Part shown: positions 44,746 through 56,192 of the stretch, piece after piece
Numbering within the stretch: position 1 is the stretch's first letter
How the letters are laid out: each line of letters begins with the position of its first letter
NCBI GenBank assembly: GCA_027257055.1
Contig: JAPVLO010000153.1
Location: forward strand, 2,666,001 to 2,730,000
Length of the DNA: 64,000 nucleotides
Source of the DNA: Cephalopachus bancanus
Taxonomy: Eukaryota; Chordata; Mammalia; Primates; Tarsiidae
Direction of reading: 5' to 3'
Position numbers and translations under genes: made by a program
The notes under the pieces: generated by a model
What the model was told of the DNA's origin: nothing
The model's input: the letters and a program-made list of their open reading frames with translations, nothing else
Database searches by the model: none

Positions 44746-45037
44746 TTTTTTTTTTTGAGTTGGAGTCTCACTCAGTTGCCCAGACTGGAGTGCAGTGGCC
44801 GCTCCCGGCCACTGCAGCCTCGACCTGCCGAGTTCCGGCCATCCTTCCCCCTCAGCCTTCCAAGTAGCCGGAACTACAGACATGCGTTACCATGCCTGGC
44901 TAATTTTTTTTGATTTATTGTAGAGATGAGATCTCGCCAAGTTGCCCAGGAGGGTCTCGACCCCGCGGGCTTAGGCAATCCACTCATCTCGGCCTCCCAA
45001 AGTGCGGGATTACAGGCTGAGCCACCGAGCCCGGTTT
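44746..45037 (-). mobile_element. Alu: Alu, antisense, lineage-specific type
   Basis: GAGTTGGAGTCTCACTCAGTTG, GCTCCCGGCCACTGCAGCC and head GGATTACAGGCTGAGCCACC; CCCAAAGTGCGGGATT carries the CCCGCACTTTGGG variant. Target duplications CTTTCTG(C/T)ATTTTCT at 44731-44745 and 45038-45052, one mismatch. Confidence 0.95.
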
Positions 45038-45052
45038 CTTTCTGTATTTTCT

Positions 45053-45900
45053 ATTCCTTGAATAGACTAGATTTTCTGGGATAGTCTTCTAATTTTCTTT
45101 TATTTTCCCACTTAAAAAAAAATATTTGCTCTACTCTCCAGAAGATTTACTTAACTTTATCTACCAACTCTTCTACTGAGTGTTTTATGTTTACTATATT
45201 TTTTTACATCCTAGAAATTCTTTTTTTTACTTTTCTGAATGTTATCTGAATGTTTATTTTGTTTTTATAGATCTAGTCTTTTTCATGGGTCTCTCTCTGT
45301 GAATATTAATGATGATTATATTGATAAGTTAATTTATAAGTTTACTTCACTATTTATAGCTTGGTTTCTTCTAAGGTAAGGTTTTTGTGTGCCTCTTTTG
45401 GTCTCTGTTGATTGGTTATTCATGAGTAAGAGCTGGCGACTCAAAAGCTGCTTGGAAGATCTACATGCATAAGTGAGGATGATCAAATTTAAATGTTTCT
45501 GAAGGGTGATCAGTACCTATGGTCTTTCCTTCGGAGGTGGGTTAGATAATCGCAAGTCTGCTCTATTAGTCTACTGGATGGTAAAGTTCTGATGTGTTCT
45601 AGGAGCCAAACCACAGCATTCAGTTTGCATATGGTCACTTAACCTTTTTCTTCCTGGTACACTTACCATACAAACCTTCAATCCTAACTGGCAGTCAGCA
45701 GTCCCTAAAACCTTTGTTCTACCCTTTCCAGGAAAAAACAAAACATCTTCAGACTTCTGGGGCAGAAGTAATGGTTCTGCAGAATGAACTGGGGCAGGGA
45801 AAGGGGAAGGAATGTAGTCTAGCAGAATTCGAATTGCTCCTGAAATAGCTTTCCTCAATCTTCTTGATTGAATCACTTTCTTTCATATTGAGAGTTACTA
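45053..45900 (-). repeat. Possible old LINE remnant, antisense (right part)
   Basis: Continuation of the sequence left of the Alu: CCTCTTTTGGTCTCTGTTGATTGG, GTTATTCATGAGTAAGAGC and GAGGTGGGTTAG are of the kind seen in the 5' portion of old antisense L1M elements. Assignment is tentative; the frame 45571-45876 (-, 101 aa) has no motif. Confidence 0.3.
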
Positions 45901-47068
45901 GGTTTTGCTATTTTAGAATCTTTTGAAGATTATGTGGTGGGATGGATTTGGTTATTAGTTTCTCTGACTGCCAGTTTGCGTTAATCTTTCACAGTTCTCA
46001 CAAGTCAATGATGCTGGTCATCTGGTTTTCAGTTTTCAACATCATGTTGTTTCCCCTGCTGCTTTCTCCATCTTGGCGGATTAATTTTTTTTAAATTTTT
46101 TAATTTTGGCAAGGTTTCAGAAGTGAGTAAAATTCTAAGTATGAGTTCAACATGCCATCATAATCTTTATAGATATTCTATTATAGTCTTCTTTAAATGT
46201 TGCTGTTTTTAAGGTATATTTTCTTTTATTATGATTTTTATTCCTTATTTTCTTCCATTATTTTAAACATAATGATTGTATAATTTTATTTTTTTCAAAT
46301 CATAGAAATTGCTGTCAATTGCTGAAATGAGACTGTCAATATGGAACCATGTCTTTGTGGTCTATAATTTTTTTTACACTGTAAGCTTCTGTTGTCATCC
46401 AACACGGCCTTTTTTCATGCTCACTTCTGTGGGAGCTGTCTGTCTTGTTTATGGCAGAAATGTTGCTGTAGAGTAGTTCTGCATTTTCATCTGCATCTTA
46501 CTTGCTCAAATCAGCTTTTATGTTAATTTCTTAGCTTAAGGATTCTTACTCTCTCAATACACATAAGATTTCAAATGTGGATGTTTTGAAGGCATGGGTC
46601 TTACTTTCTCATGGTAAAATTTTCTTTTTACTATTTCCACTTAGAGAACTTTTTAATGGTTTCCCCAGGCTGGTGGAACTTTTTGCACCGAGAGGACTGT
46701 TTTCTAGATTTTAGGCAGGTAGCCAGTTTCAGCTCTCACCGCGTAAGGACACAACACTATGTGTCTTAGGTTGATTTCTTTAGAAGCAGATGCTGAAGTG
46801 AGGATTTGTATGACAGTAACTCATTTGTAAATACTCCCAGGAAAAATAGAGGTGGGGAGAAGTGGAAGAAAGGGGAATTTATCGAAGCAATGGTGTGGTA
46901 TCAAGCAAAGTTATACTAAGGAAACTTTAGTTCAGTTCTAAAGTGCAGGTTTGAAGGTCATATCTCAGAGCCTTCATCAACAGAGAGAAGGGAGTTGGTG
47001 TAGTTTCAGACAAATCATTAGTTAAAGGTTTCCGGAAGGAATGTAAATTCCCAGGTGCTTCCAGCTTT
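45901..47068. other. Unassigned T-rich sequence
   Basis: Possibly further decayed repeat (GGCAAGGTTTCAGAAGTGAG near 46110), but not named. No frames of note. Confidence 0.3.
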
Positions 47069-47080
47069 ACATCAGTTCTA

Positions 47081-47380
47081 TTTCTTTCTTTCTTTTTTTG
47101 AATTGGAGTCTCACTTTGTCACCCAGACTGGAGTGGCCGGTGGCATGCTCCTGACCATTGCAGCCTCGACCTGCTAGGCTCTGGCAATCCTTCCACCTTA
47201 GCCTTCCAAGTAGCCAGAACTACAGGCACGTGCCACCACGCCCTGCTAATTTTTGATTTATTGTAGAGATGAGGTCTCGCCACGTTGTCAGGGTGGGTCT
47301 AGAACTGCAGACTCAGGCAATCCACTCGCCTTGGTCTCCCAAAGGGCTGGAATTACAGGCTGAGCCACCGAACCCGGCCT
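47081..47380 (-). mobile_element. Alu: Alu, antisense
   Basis: TTTCTTTCTTTCTTTTTTTG tail, GAATTGGAGTCTCACTTTGTC, reversed head GAATTACAGGCTGAGCCACC. Target duplications ACATCAGTTCT and GCATCAGTTCT near 47069-47079 and 47381-47391. The tail already shows early TTTC units. Confidence 0.95.
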
Positions 47381-47394
47381 GCATCAGTTCTTAA

Positions 47395-48450
47395 AGGGAA
47401 TCTAGCAACCTGAGGCAAAGAGATGAGGTGCTGACTGTTGTAGGGAAAGTATACAGGGAGTTGGTAAAGAATCTGAAGGAATATGGGTGGAGCTATGGCA
47501 CTGCCTATTGTATTCTATGACACATCTGTGTCTGGGAGTAAGTCCCATCTTGGCCTGTATCTAGGTCTACTTCTTCATTTACCACTGCCGTGACATGGGG
47601 GAGAACTTCCTCTCTCTTTTCACAGACTCTTTGTTTGCTGGGATTTGGACATAGTCTTCTTTTTTTTAAAATTGAAGGAAAAAGTGTGTCCACTTAAGCA
47701 CATTCTATTATGATATAAGACTTGCAGCGTGTATCACTAAACAGAAAAAAAGTCTATATTTCACTATGTCAAAGATGATGACATGAGTGGAGAAAATAAT
47801 TTGGATTCTCTCAGACATTACATGCTAGAAAGTTCTAGAAGAAATTGTGGAATGTGGTTATTTGGCCTTCAGTAATGTGGCTATTCTCTGAAGTTTCGTA
47901 TAAAGACTGGTTTGAACTTAAGTTCTTGTCTTTTAAAATTGTGAGCTGATTTTTTTTTTGACAAAAATGGGCATTCTGAACTTTACATTTTGATTTGTTA
48001 GTAACATTTTGATGATGGTATAGCAATTTTCTTAAGAGTAACAAGAATATATCTTAGGTTATAGCAGATTTACATTCCCTTGTATTATCTATTTTTTCTT
48101 CCTAAAATATCCTAGCAATCTGAGAGACACAGGCAAGTTAGATAAATAAAATAACATACAAATGAAATCCAGATTCTTATTATTGCAGCATGACTCTTCT
48201 CTTACAGAGTTTGATCTGATTTGTAAGGATGTGCAGGAAGAGATGCTTTGTGTGTGTGTGTGCATTTAAAACAGATTTAAATAAAATATGATTCCTCATA
48301 AGTTTATGTCTGGAAACTCAAGGCTTAAAACAAAAGATGATTTTCTTCTGGAAGCACTTTTAAATGTATGCCTTTTCCAAAAATAGAATAATAAAATGAA
48401 AAGTAAAATAAATAACATGGATGAATGAATATATAATAGACATTGAACTC
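47395..48450. other. No recognisable element
   Basis: Unassigned. Small minus frames (47505-47693, 47835-48044) lack features. A short TGTGTGTGTGTGTG stretch lies near 48250. Confidence 0.35.
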
Positions 48451-48454
48451 CATA

Positions 48455-48623
48455 GTCAGACCTGAGAGGACTTCTTGCTTTGCAGTTCTAGTTCTGATAC
48501 CTTCCTCAGGTTTTGTAGTTCTCTTTAAGCTACAAGTTCCAGCATTCTCTTTAAGTGATCTTTGAAATGTGTGTGATAATCATAATCACTTCATAGGATG
48601 TGGTGAGGACCAGATGTCATCGT
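48455..48623 (+). repeat. MIR-like remnant, sense, cut by an LTR
   Basis: TAGTTCTGATACCTTCCTCAGG, TGATAATCATAATCACTTCA, TAGGATGTGGTGAGGACC resemble MIR. The LTR starts immediately after its right end. Confidence 0.45.
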
Positions 48624-49023
48624 GAATAGTTTTTGGGAGCCAGCCATGGAAGCCCACCTGAGCATTGGGGATCCAGGCGGGCTACGGACCCTGAGACCAC
48701 CAGGTTGCATTCAGGAGCTGAAGACCCATTCCCTCCTCCCTTCTTTGTTGTTTGGCATGACCCACTAGCAGGGACTTTGATGATCTAAGCATGAAGTTCT
48801 GAGAATATGACAGGCATGGCTGACTCTAGGGATCCATTGTTCTTGTTTCTCACAGACTGTGCTTTCGGCTTTAAACTTATAATTCAAACTCAGGTCACAT
48901 TTGGGAGCCTTATATACAAGCTTCTTTATAAGATTTAAAAGTATATTTGTAGAATTAGTATATACATTTAGAGAGCTGTTTCCAGTTTTAGATGGTATAG
49001 ATGATTATCTAGAGTTACCAGAA

Positions 49024-49090
49024 TGGCCCAGCACGAACTTTGGACTGGGCCACATTTCTAAGGGCCCAGTGTCCACTTTGGGCTGGGCTG
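49024..49090. repeat. Two adjacent 29-bp palindromic modules (A and B) in the LTR
   Basis: A: TGGCCCAG (49024-49031) pairs with CTGGGCCA (49045-49052) across a 13-base loop containing ACTTTGGA. B: 49062-49090, stem GCCCAG and CTGGGC with loop containing ACTTTGGG. The period between A and B is 38 bp. Confidence 0.95.
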
Positions 49091-49487
49091 CATTCTTTTA
49101 AACTGGTTCTTTAGTTACAATTAGTGTAGGTTTTTTCTACGTATAATAGAAACTGAATTTATTTTATTCATAGAAAGTATTTTAGAATAGGTCATGCTAC
49201 GTCAGGGAACTATGTTAGTCCAAGCATGATCAAACATGATACTTTGAGGTTTTATAAGAATATAGCTAACATTAGAAATTTCATTGTTCCCACTTTCTAT
49301 TAATTGCAGTTTTGGCCTTAGTACATTTACAGTTTGTATTTGGGTTTTATTTTAGAGGCTTTATTACTGACAATCAGTTTTATATATTAGGATTAGGAAT
49401 TTGAAACTTTTATAGAAATTAAGATAGATACACAGGATTTTAGAATAGCCATTTTGTTAAGAGATCATAATCAATTGTTCCTGGAAA

Positions 49488-49516
49488 TGGCCCAGCGTGA
49501 TCTTTGGACTGGGCCA
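49488..49516. repeat. Third palindromic module (C) in the LTR
   Basis: TGGCCCAG (49488-49495) pairs with CTGGGCCA (49509-49516). Same 29-bp length as A and B. C and B also share the downstream string CATTCTTT, AACTGGTTT, AATTA and a T-run, so the duplication covers roughly 75 bp. Confidence 0.95.
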
Positions 49517-49954
49517 CATTCTTTAGGAACTGGTTTGAGCTATAATTAAGAGTTTTTTATAGTACAGGTAAAATTAGCACAGAATAGAAAGGTATTAGGA
49601 TTTAAGTCAGTCATTAGGTGTTGGGAATGCATAAGTTTTAGAAGTTATTGATTATTAGAATATTATGATGTTAGAATTGTTGTATTATTTGTGAGGAACA
49701 TTAACCAAGCATAAGGAACAGTGAAATAATATTGGGATTGTCCTTCCTCATGCTTGAGGAAACACCTGGTGGGTGTGGGGACGTCCCTCATCCACCTGGC
49801 TTTGTGTTTACGTGAAAATCTTGTGATCTTGCCTGTGAAACTTTAGGATAAAAGGCTTACAGTTTGCTCCATTAAATCGGCTTCTGCACTAGACAGAGTC
49901 CAGTCTCTTTCTTTCTCCCCCTTCTCTTTCTTTCTCTTTATTTCTCCAGAATAA

Positions 49955-51110
49955 TCGATAATTCAATAATATTGAATGTATCATTGTATCATTGGTGTCA
50001 GACTACAAAAAATGGCCTATGGAATGCATATTTCTGTTAGACAACTACTTTAAAGTTTAACTTCACCTCCACATAATATTATAACATCAAATTTGAATAA
50101 TATAGCCTGCCTTCCTTTTTCCTTTCCTTCTTTTTTTCCCTCTCTTTCCCTTTCTCTCTTCCTGTTTTCATTCTTTCTTTCATAAGATCGCATGTTATAT
50201 CAGATTTAGGGTCATATTAAAATGCCCCCTCATTATAATTATATGTATTATTAAATCAGGAAATACAATCTTTCTAAAACCCCATTAGAAATTCATGAAA
50301 ACCTTTTCATCCCCAACATCAGTTTCAGCTTGACCTTTTTGAGAAAATACTGCACTGGCATTGTAAAGCAAAACTACTTCCTCTCTTTCAATAATAACAA
50401 ATGCAAATTATTTCTTAATTCCAGACACTATGGCGCTCTGTGAATTTAGCTTATTATTTTCCTATAACCTAAGTTAAAGTGCATACTTAGTTTGACATCA
50501 TATAATGAATTATAAATTTAAAGCAAACAAGTCAAAAAACACACAAACAAATATAACCACAGGATTCACATTACCAAATAAAAGTGCTGATTTTCTGAGG
50601 TAAACTGGTCTAACAGCATGTTCATCATTCAGATCGTGGACAAATTCTACATGGGTTGGGTTAATAATACCAGTGGATTTTATTACATAAAGGTTAACAG
50701 TAAATAGGTCAGCACTACTCTACTGTTAGTCTTATGCAAATGTTTCAAATCATGTTTCTGAAGAATACTTGAAAGTCATATAGCCACTGGCTGCTTTTCC
50801 TTGCAAATGGACACTTGTTGATGATTTCACTATGGAAAAATAGCTACTAGAAATTTCTTGACCAAAATTTCTCTTGTGATACCATTTTCCTAAACAAACC
50901 AAAGTATTAGCGTTTCTTTGTCTTTCTTAAATCTCACAGAAAGAAAAACTTTGCAAGAAATAATATAAAACTGATTAAGAAGTTCAAACTGCCCTTTGGA
51001 TTAAAAACGGATCTACTTGACCATGAACTGGAAGAAAACATATCAGTGATATATGCAGGGTTTGAACACTTGCGCAATTTATGACCATATTGGAACATTA
51101 CCTAAACTCT
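49955..51110. other. Unassigned; pyrimidine-rich tract
   Basis: 50105-50185 is a C/T-rich tract (CCTTTCCTTC, CTCTCTTTCCC). Otherwise no element was recognised. Confidence 0.4.
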
Positions 51111-51292
51111 CAATTTACTAGCAATCAGTAAACTTGGACTCTTGCTGATTAGGGATCTTTCTCGACTCTACCTCTTTTGAAATATTGAGACATAGATCTC
51201 ACAGACTTTTGTGAAGATCAAATAAAATTATATATTTAAAGTTCCTACACACTGCTTTCAAATGAATAGATGCTCAGTAAATGGCATTCTCT
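51111..51292 (+). repeat. MIR, sense
   Basis: CAGTAAACTTGGACTCTTGC, GTGAAGATCAAATAAAATTA, AAAGTTCCTACACACTGC, GATGCTCAGTAAATGGC fit the MIR core and tail. Confidence 0.65.
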
Positions 51293-52168
51293 TTCCCCCT
51301 GACTCTTAGTAATAAAGTAATATAAAGTAATAAAGTAATATAAAGTTATGAATAATACAAGATAGAAGTTGATTAAGTAACTAATTCCTGGAGCAGACAA
51401 GAAAGGCAGTGGGAACCCTGATAAGCCAGAGGTCACTGGTGTTGCCATAGTTAGTTGCTAATGAGAGACAACCTGGCACTTTAGTCGGCTGATATCAGGA
51501 GAGAAAGTATTTATTATAGCTTTAATGTACAGTTCATTTTATAACACTTTACATCTTTGAAAAATGATAATTTGTAAATAATGATATGAAAAATCGTATG
51601 AGACTAGAATACTTGAAATTTTAGTATATTTGGAATGCATTGTATTGCTAAAGTGGCCAGAAAACATAGTTTATTTATCATTTATCATATTTATAGACAC
51701 ATTCTAAATTACTTTCTCAGATATTTCTGGCTAGGACTGATTTATCTTTGGTGAATGTAGAATTTAGCAGACTGTGTATATGAGAATTAGCAGTTTTACT
51801 TGAGATAATCTCTAATTTAGACCCATTCATTCTCAAAACAAACTAGTTCTGAGTCTTTTAAATAGATTCTGCACTCTTGATAGTTATGATTTTAAGTGAA
51901 CACAATCAAGTTATATAAAATGTTTTACTGTCAGTGCTGTTGGAAGCACTGGCAGAAAAACTACAGTTCTCAGGGGTAAGTCATTTTAAAAATTTAATGT
52001 AAATTATCTACTTCATCTCCTATAGTTGCATTTGAAGCTTAACATGAGTTAAAGCTAGTGATGTAAAACAAAATTCAGGTGGGAGTCATGAGAACGGCAT
52101 ACTGAAACTTTGGATTAGTCTACAGAGTCATTTGACCTGTATATCTAATTGGAATTTACTGAATTTAG
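51293..52168. other. No recognisable element
   Basis: Contains a short TAATATAAAG tandem stretch at 51309-51345. Otherwise unassigned AT-rich sequence. Confidence 0.35.
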
Positions 52169-52333
52169 TAGGCATTGTGGCAGCGTTGAAAAGTCATTCA
52201 CTCAGGAGTTGAGGAGAGCTGAATACAAATACTAGTTCACCACTGAAGGCTGTTATCCTAGTGCAAGTTAATTAAATCCTTAAGGCTTATATTTATCATC
52301 AGTAAGGAACAAAGACAATAATAACAACAAAAC
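52169..52333 (+). repeat. MIR, sense, interrupted by MLT1
   Basis: TGTGGCAGCGTTGAAAAGTC, GGAGAGCTGAATACAAATAC, TTAATTAAATCCTTAAGGC follow MIR order and stop at the LTR. Confidence 0.6.
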
Positions 52334-52599
52334 TGCTATGGTTTGAACATCCCTGCCAGAATTCATGGAGAAATTTAATAGCCATTGTAATGGTATCAAG
52401 AGGTGTGGCCTTTGTTCTTTTTGTCTTGTGGATAGCTTCTGCCTTCTACCCTTCTGCCATTTAATGACCCTTACCAGCTGACAGTATCATAATCTTGGAC
52501 TTTACAGCCTCCAGGACCCTGAGCTAAATAAACTTATTTTCTTTAAAAATTACTCAACCTGTGGTATTCTGTTACAACAGCAGAAAATTGTCCAAGACA
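52334..52599 (+). mobile_element. MLT1-like MaLR solo LTR, shortened
   Basis: TGCTATGGTTTGAACATCCC start, AAGAGGTGTGGCC, CAGCCTCCAGGACCCTGAGC, AAATAAAC polyadenylation-type string and TTGTCCAAGACA end give a MaLR LTR with an internal deletion (about 266 bp). Confidence 0.87.
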
Positions 52600-52621
52600 A
52601 CTAAACTCATTTCATAAGTTT

Positions 52622-53505
52622 GCAAAAAGAAAGATACATTAACAGATGGTTACTAAAATGCCTCCTAAGTGTCAGGTACCATACCGGACACTAGCCATCT
52701 AACAGAGGGAAAAAAATCAGACAGGGTCTGTGCTCTTATAGAATTTCAGTGACAGATAAACATGCACTCATATACACACAAAAATACATATAGGGTCACT
52801 TCCAGGAGACATACCACGCAGGAAAAAAAAATATGGTTTTGTGGCTACATATATATAGTAGGAAAGTTGCTTATCAAGTTTGGTAATGCTTCATTGAGGA
52901 AATGGCTTCTGAATTTCAGTGTAAAGGATAAGTAAGGAGTAGAGAATGAAGAGAAATTCAAGTAGAGGGAATAGCTTCAACAAAGGTTAGATAGAGATTG
53001 ATTGAAAGATCAAAGAGGTTACAACAGAATAGATGAGGAGCAACTTGCTGTCAACTGAGTCTTGTAAAAGAAAAGAGGCTTTGTAGGCAATATTAAGAAT
53101 TTGAGTTTTTATCCTTAGGCAATGAAAACTCACAGAAGGGTTTAAGCTGTCAACTAACATAATCAGATTTTTGTAGCTGCAGAGTGGAAACAGCTTATAA
53201 AGGGAAAGAAACAACATCAGAAAGCTATTATGATGTCTAGGTGAAAAAATGATTGCTGTGACTAGGGTGCTGTGAGTTTGTGGAGAGAAGTGAAATCATT
53301 TGAGAAATATTCAGAATAGATTGGGTTTATGAGTGGCTAAAAGGAAGGTATTAAGCCTGACCCCCTCTGTTACTGGATTGTCTGAATGAATGGATGGTGT
53401 CTTTTGAGAAAAGAAGTTACCACAGGGAGGAGAGCATGAACTCGGTTTTTAATACATACATTTGAAATGTGTTTGAGACATCCAAATGCAGGTGTCAAGA
53501 ATAAT
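52622..53505 (-). repeat. L2 3' region, antisense, extended
   Basis: CCTCCTAAGTGTCAGGTACC, GACAGGGTCTGTGCTCTTAT, GATTTTTGTAGCTGCAGAGT and GTGACTAGGGTGCTGTGAG fit the L2 reverse order over about 850 bp, the best-preserved L2 in the window. Confidence 0.75.
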
Positions 53506-54125
53506 TTTGATTTTAAAGAAATCTTGTAATTTTGTTACACCTTCTCCTACTTCTTAAAAATTTCTTATCCTTAGTTTAGTTTTTCTTAATATTCTGAGAT
53601 TTTCAGTTTACAAACACACAAAAAATTTAAAGTTTCCTTCAGCACCACTTATCTCTTAGTCGTTGCCCCAACCCATAGTCAAATTTCCAGAAGTTATTAT
53701 ATTCACTGATTCTATTTTCTTATCTTAGTCACATCTACTCCTGCTTCAGTCTTTTTTCTCATCTTCCCTCCAAACAATTTACTTCGTTAAATGGCACAAC
53801 TCATTTCTTATTTGATTTGTCAGCAGTGTTCTATGCAGGCTAATTCTTTGAAATTCGAGACAGTATGTATGACTGCCTGCTTAATTTGATCTCTTAAATG
53901 TATCTCAAATTCAATTTATCTAATCATAGACTGTCTTCTCCTTGAGAACTCAGAGTCTTCAGTGATTGGTTCACAATTTACTCTGCTGTATAAACCAAAA
54001 ACCTGGGGTTTATGTTTAGCATTCTTTTCTTTTTTAAAATTTCCCTTATCCTGTACTCAATCATTACAGATATGCTATTTCTACTTTCTCAATATTTGTT
54101 TCTTTTATTTTGTTGCCATCACTTT
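53506..54125. other. Unassigned, possibly decayed L2
   Basis: The GACTGTCTTCTCCTTGAGAAC string near 53930 is L2-like; the rest is not assigned. Confidence 0.35.
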
Positions 54126-54336
54126 AGTTCAAGGTTCTCAATCTTGGTACTAGTGATGATTGGGGACTTTTTTGAGGGGGCTATCCTGTGCATTGTAGAA
54201 TATTTAGTAGTGTACGCATTGTCTGCTCATTATTTGCCAGTAGTACTGCTATTTCTACTTGTGACAATCAAAAATGGCTCCAGACATTATCAACTGTAGT
54301 TTGGGAAGCAAAATTGCCCTCAGTTGAGAACTAGTG
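54126..54336 (-). mobile_element. MER20: MER20-type hAT-Charlie element, antisense
   Basis: CAAGGTTCTCAATCTTGGTAC, GGGCTATCCTGTGCATTGTAG, CAGACATTATCAACTG, and AGTTGAGAACTAGTG end. Third MER20 in the window. Confidence 0.85.
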
Positions 54337-54344
54337 CTTTACAC

Positions 54345-54674
54345 CAAACCACTACTGTTTCTTCCTTGAATTCTTATAAGTTAATGAATCTCCCAGATGC
54401 CATATGTAATTTTTTTGAATTCATTCTTCACCCATTGCTACCGTATTTTTATAAGTACAAATTTGTTTACGTAATTCCTCTACTCCCCAAAATTCAATGT
54501 CTTTACATTGTTTTTGGAATAAAGGTCAAATTCTACTATGACCTATCAAGCATGACTTCATCTGCTGCTAATCATCCATAAGTCTCATTTCACATCATTG
54601 TGTCCTTACACTTTGTGTATCTTGCCACATTAACCATCTTTTAATTTGATCTTTCTTTTCTTTCCCAATTTTTC
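54345..54674 (+). repeat. L2 3' region, sense, left part
   Basis: AATTCAATGTCTTTACATTG, AAAGGTCAAATTCTACTATG and TCATCTGCTGCTAATCATCC follow L2 sense order. It stops at the L1 insertion and continues at 62237, so one L2 was split. Confidence 0.6.
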
Positions 54675-55300
54675 AGCTAATTTTTTTCTTTTTTTATTTG
54701 TACCAATTTATGAGTTGCGTATTTTTTACATGCATATAATTGTAGTGATCAAGTCCAGGTATTTGGATGTTCATCACCTGAGCACAATACATTTTTCAAG
54801 GTATAATCATCCTACTCTGTTATCAAATATTGAATTTATTCTATCTTACTATATATTTGAAGCCTTAAATTGAATTCTCTTCACCTTCTCTCTTCCCTCA
54901 TTCACCCTTCCCAGTCTCTATCTATTTTTTTCACTCTCTACCTCCATGTGCTCAAATATTTTAGTTTCCACATACAAGTGAGAACATATGATATTTTTCA
55001 TTTTGTGCCTGGCTTATTTCACTCAAGATAATTATCTCCAGTTCCATTCATGTTGCTGCAAATAACATGATTTCATTCTTTTTTATGGTTGAATATTATT
55101 TCATTATTTCTTTTACACATTTTCTTTATCCATTCATCTGTTGATGGACACTTAGGTTGACTCTGTATCTTTACTATTGTGAATAGTGCTGCAAAAAATA
55201 TAAAAGTGCAGGTAATACTTTCATATATTGATTTCTTTTCCTTGAGGTAGATAACCAGTAGTAGGATTGCTGGATTGAATGGTAATTCTTTTACTTTTAG

Positions 55301-55561
55301 TTTTTTTTTTTTTTGAGTTGGCGTCTCACTCTGTCGCCCAGACTGGAGTGCAGTGGCCGCTTCCGGCCACCGCAGCCTCGACCTGCTGTGCTCCGACGAT
55401 CCTTCCGCCTCAGCCTTCCAAGTAGCCGGAATTACAGGCATGCGCTACCACGTCCGGCTGATTTTTTGATTTATTGTAGAGATGAGGTCTCGCTGCCCAG
55501 GTGGGTCTCGAACCTGCGGGCTCAGGCAATCCACTCACCTCAGCCTCCCAAAGGCGCGGGA
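55301..55561 (-). mobile_element. Alu: Alu, antisense, 5'-truncated, inside L1
   Basis: T15 tail, GAGTTGGCGTCTCACTCTGTC, CACCTCAGCCTCCCAAAGGC; the head stops at GCGCGGGAT, missing about 26 bp. TACTTTTAGTTTTT on both sides (55292- and 55562-) is the target duplication, perfect. CCCGCGCCTTTGGG places it with the copies at 1.3 and 37.2 kb. Young. Confidence 0.95.
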
Positions 55562-56158
55562 TACTTTTAGTTTTTAAGTAAATTGTCATACTGTTTTCCA
55601 TAATGGCTATACTCATTTACATTCCCACCAACAGTATATAAGAGTTCCCTTTTCTCTACATCTTCACCAACATCCGTTATTTTTTGCCTTTTTAATAATA
55701 GTCATTCTGATTGGGGTAAGATATCTCATTGTAATTCTGATTTGCATTTCTCTGATGATTAGTGATGTTGAGTATTTTTCTGTACCTGTTGTTCATATGT
55801 ATGTCTTATTTAAATGTCATGTCCTTTGTTCACTTTTTAATGAAATTATTATTATTATCATCATTTTCCTGTTGAGTTGTTTTCTTGTGTATTCTGGAAA
55901 TCAGTCCTCTGTTGAGTAAATAGTTTGCAATTATTTTCTCCTATTCAACAGGTTGTCTCTTTACTCTGTTGGTTATTTATCTTGTTGAGCAAAAGTTTTT
56001 TAGTTAAATTAAGTTCTATTTGTCTATTTTGTTGTTGTTGCCTGCATTTTCAGATCTTAATCATAAATTCTTTGCCTAGACAATGTCCAGGATAATTTCC
56101 CTAGATTTTCTTCTAGTATTTTTATAGTTTCATATCATACATTTAAGTATTTAATTAA

Positions 56159-56192
56159 CATATACAAACATCACAATTGATGTTTGTATATG
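56159..56192. repeat. Perfect 14-bp palindrome with 6-bp loop
   Basis: CATATACAAACATC (56159-56172), ACAATT, GATGTTTGTATATG (56179-56192). Lies in the L1 ORF2 region. The left arm is not the ordinary L1 consensus at this point, as far as I recall. Confidence 0.97.

Larger units (their letters stand above)
48630..49948 (+). mobile_element. Solo LTR of class II (betaretrovirus-like) organisation
   Basis: Starts TTTTTGGGAGCCAGCC and ends TTTCTCCA. Flanking GAATAG (48624-48629) and GAATAA (49949-49954) form a near-perfect 6-bp target duplication, the length used by class II retroviruses. A TATA-type GATAAAAG is at 49847-49854, ATTAAA at 49871-49876, followed by a short presumed R and a C/T-rich U5. 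About 1.3 kb, long for an LTR. Three copies of a palindromic module occur inside. No internal retroviral gene flanks it, so it is a solo LTR. The 66-aa frame at 48901-49101 is not a known product. Confidence 0.72.

Noticed and set aside
48901..49101. 66-aa frame inside the LTR as an accessory retroviral protein
   Set aside because: Too short and without recognisable motif; chance in U3 sequence.
50105..50185. Pyrimidine-rich tract as a regulatory triplex site
   Set aside because: Low-complexity C/T runs like this are common near old repeats, and no mirror symmetry was seen.
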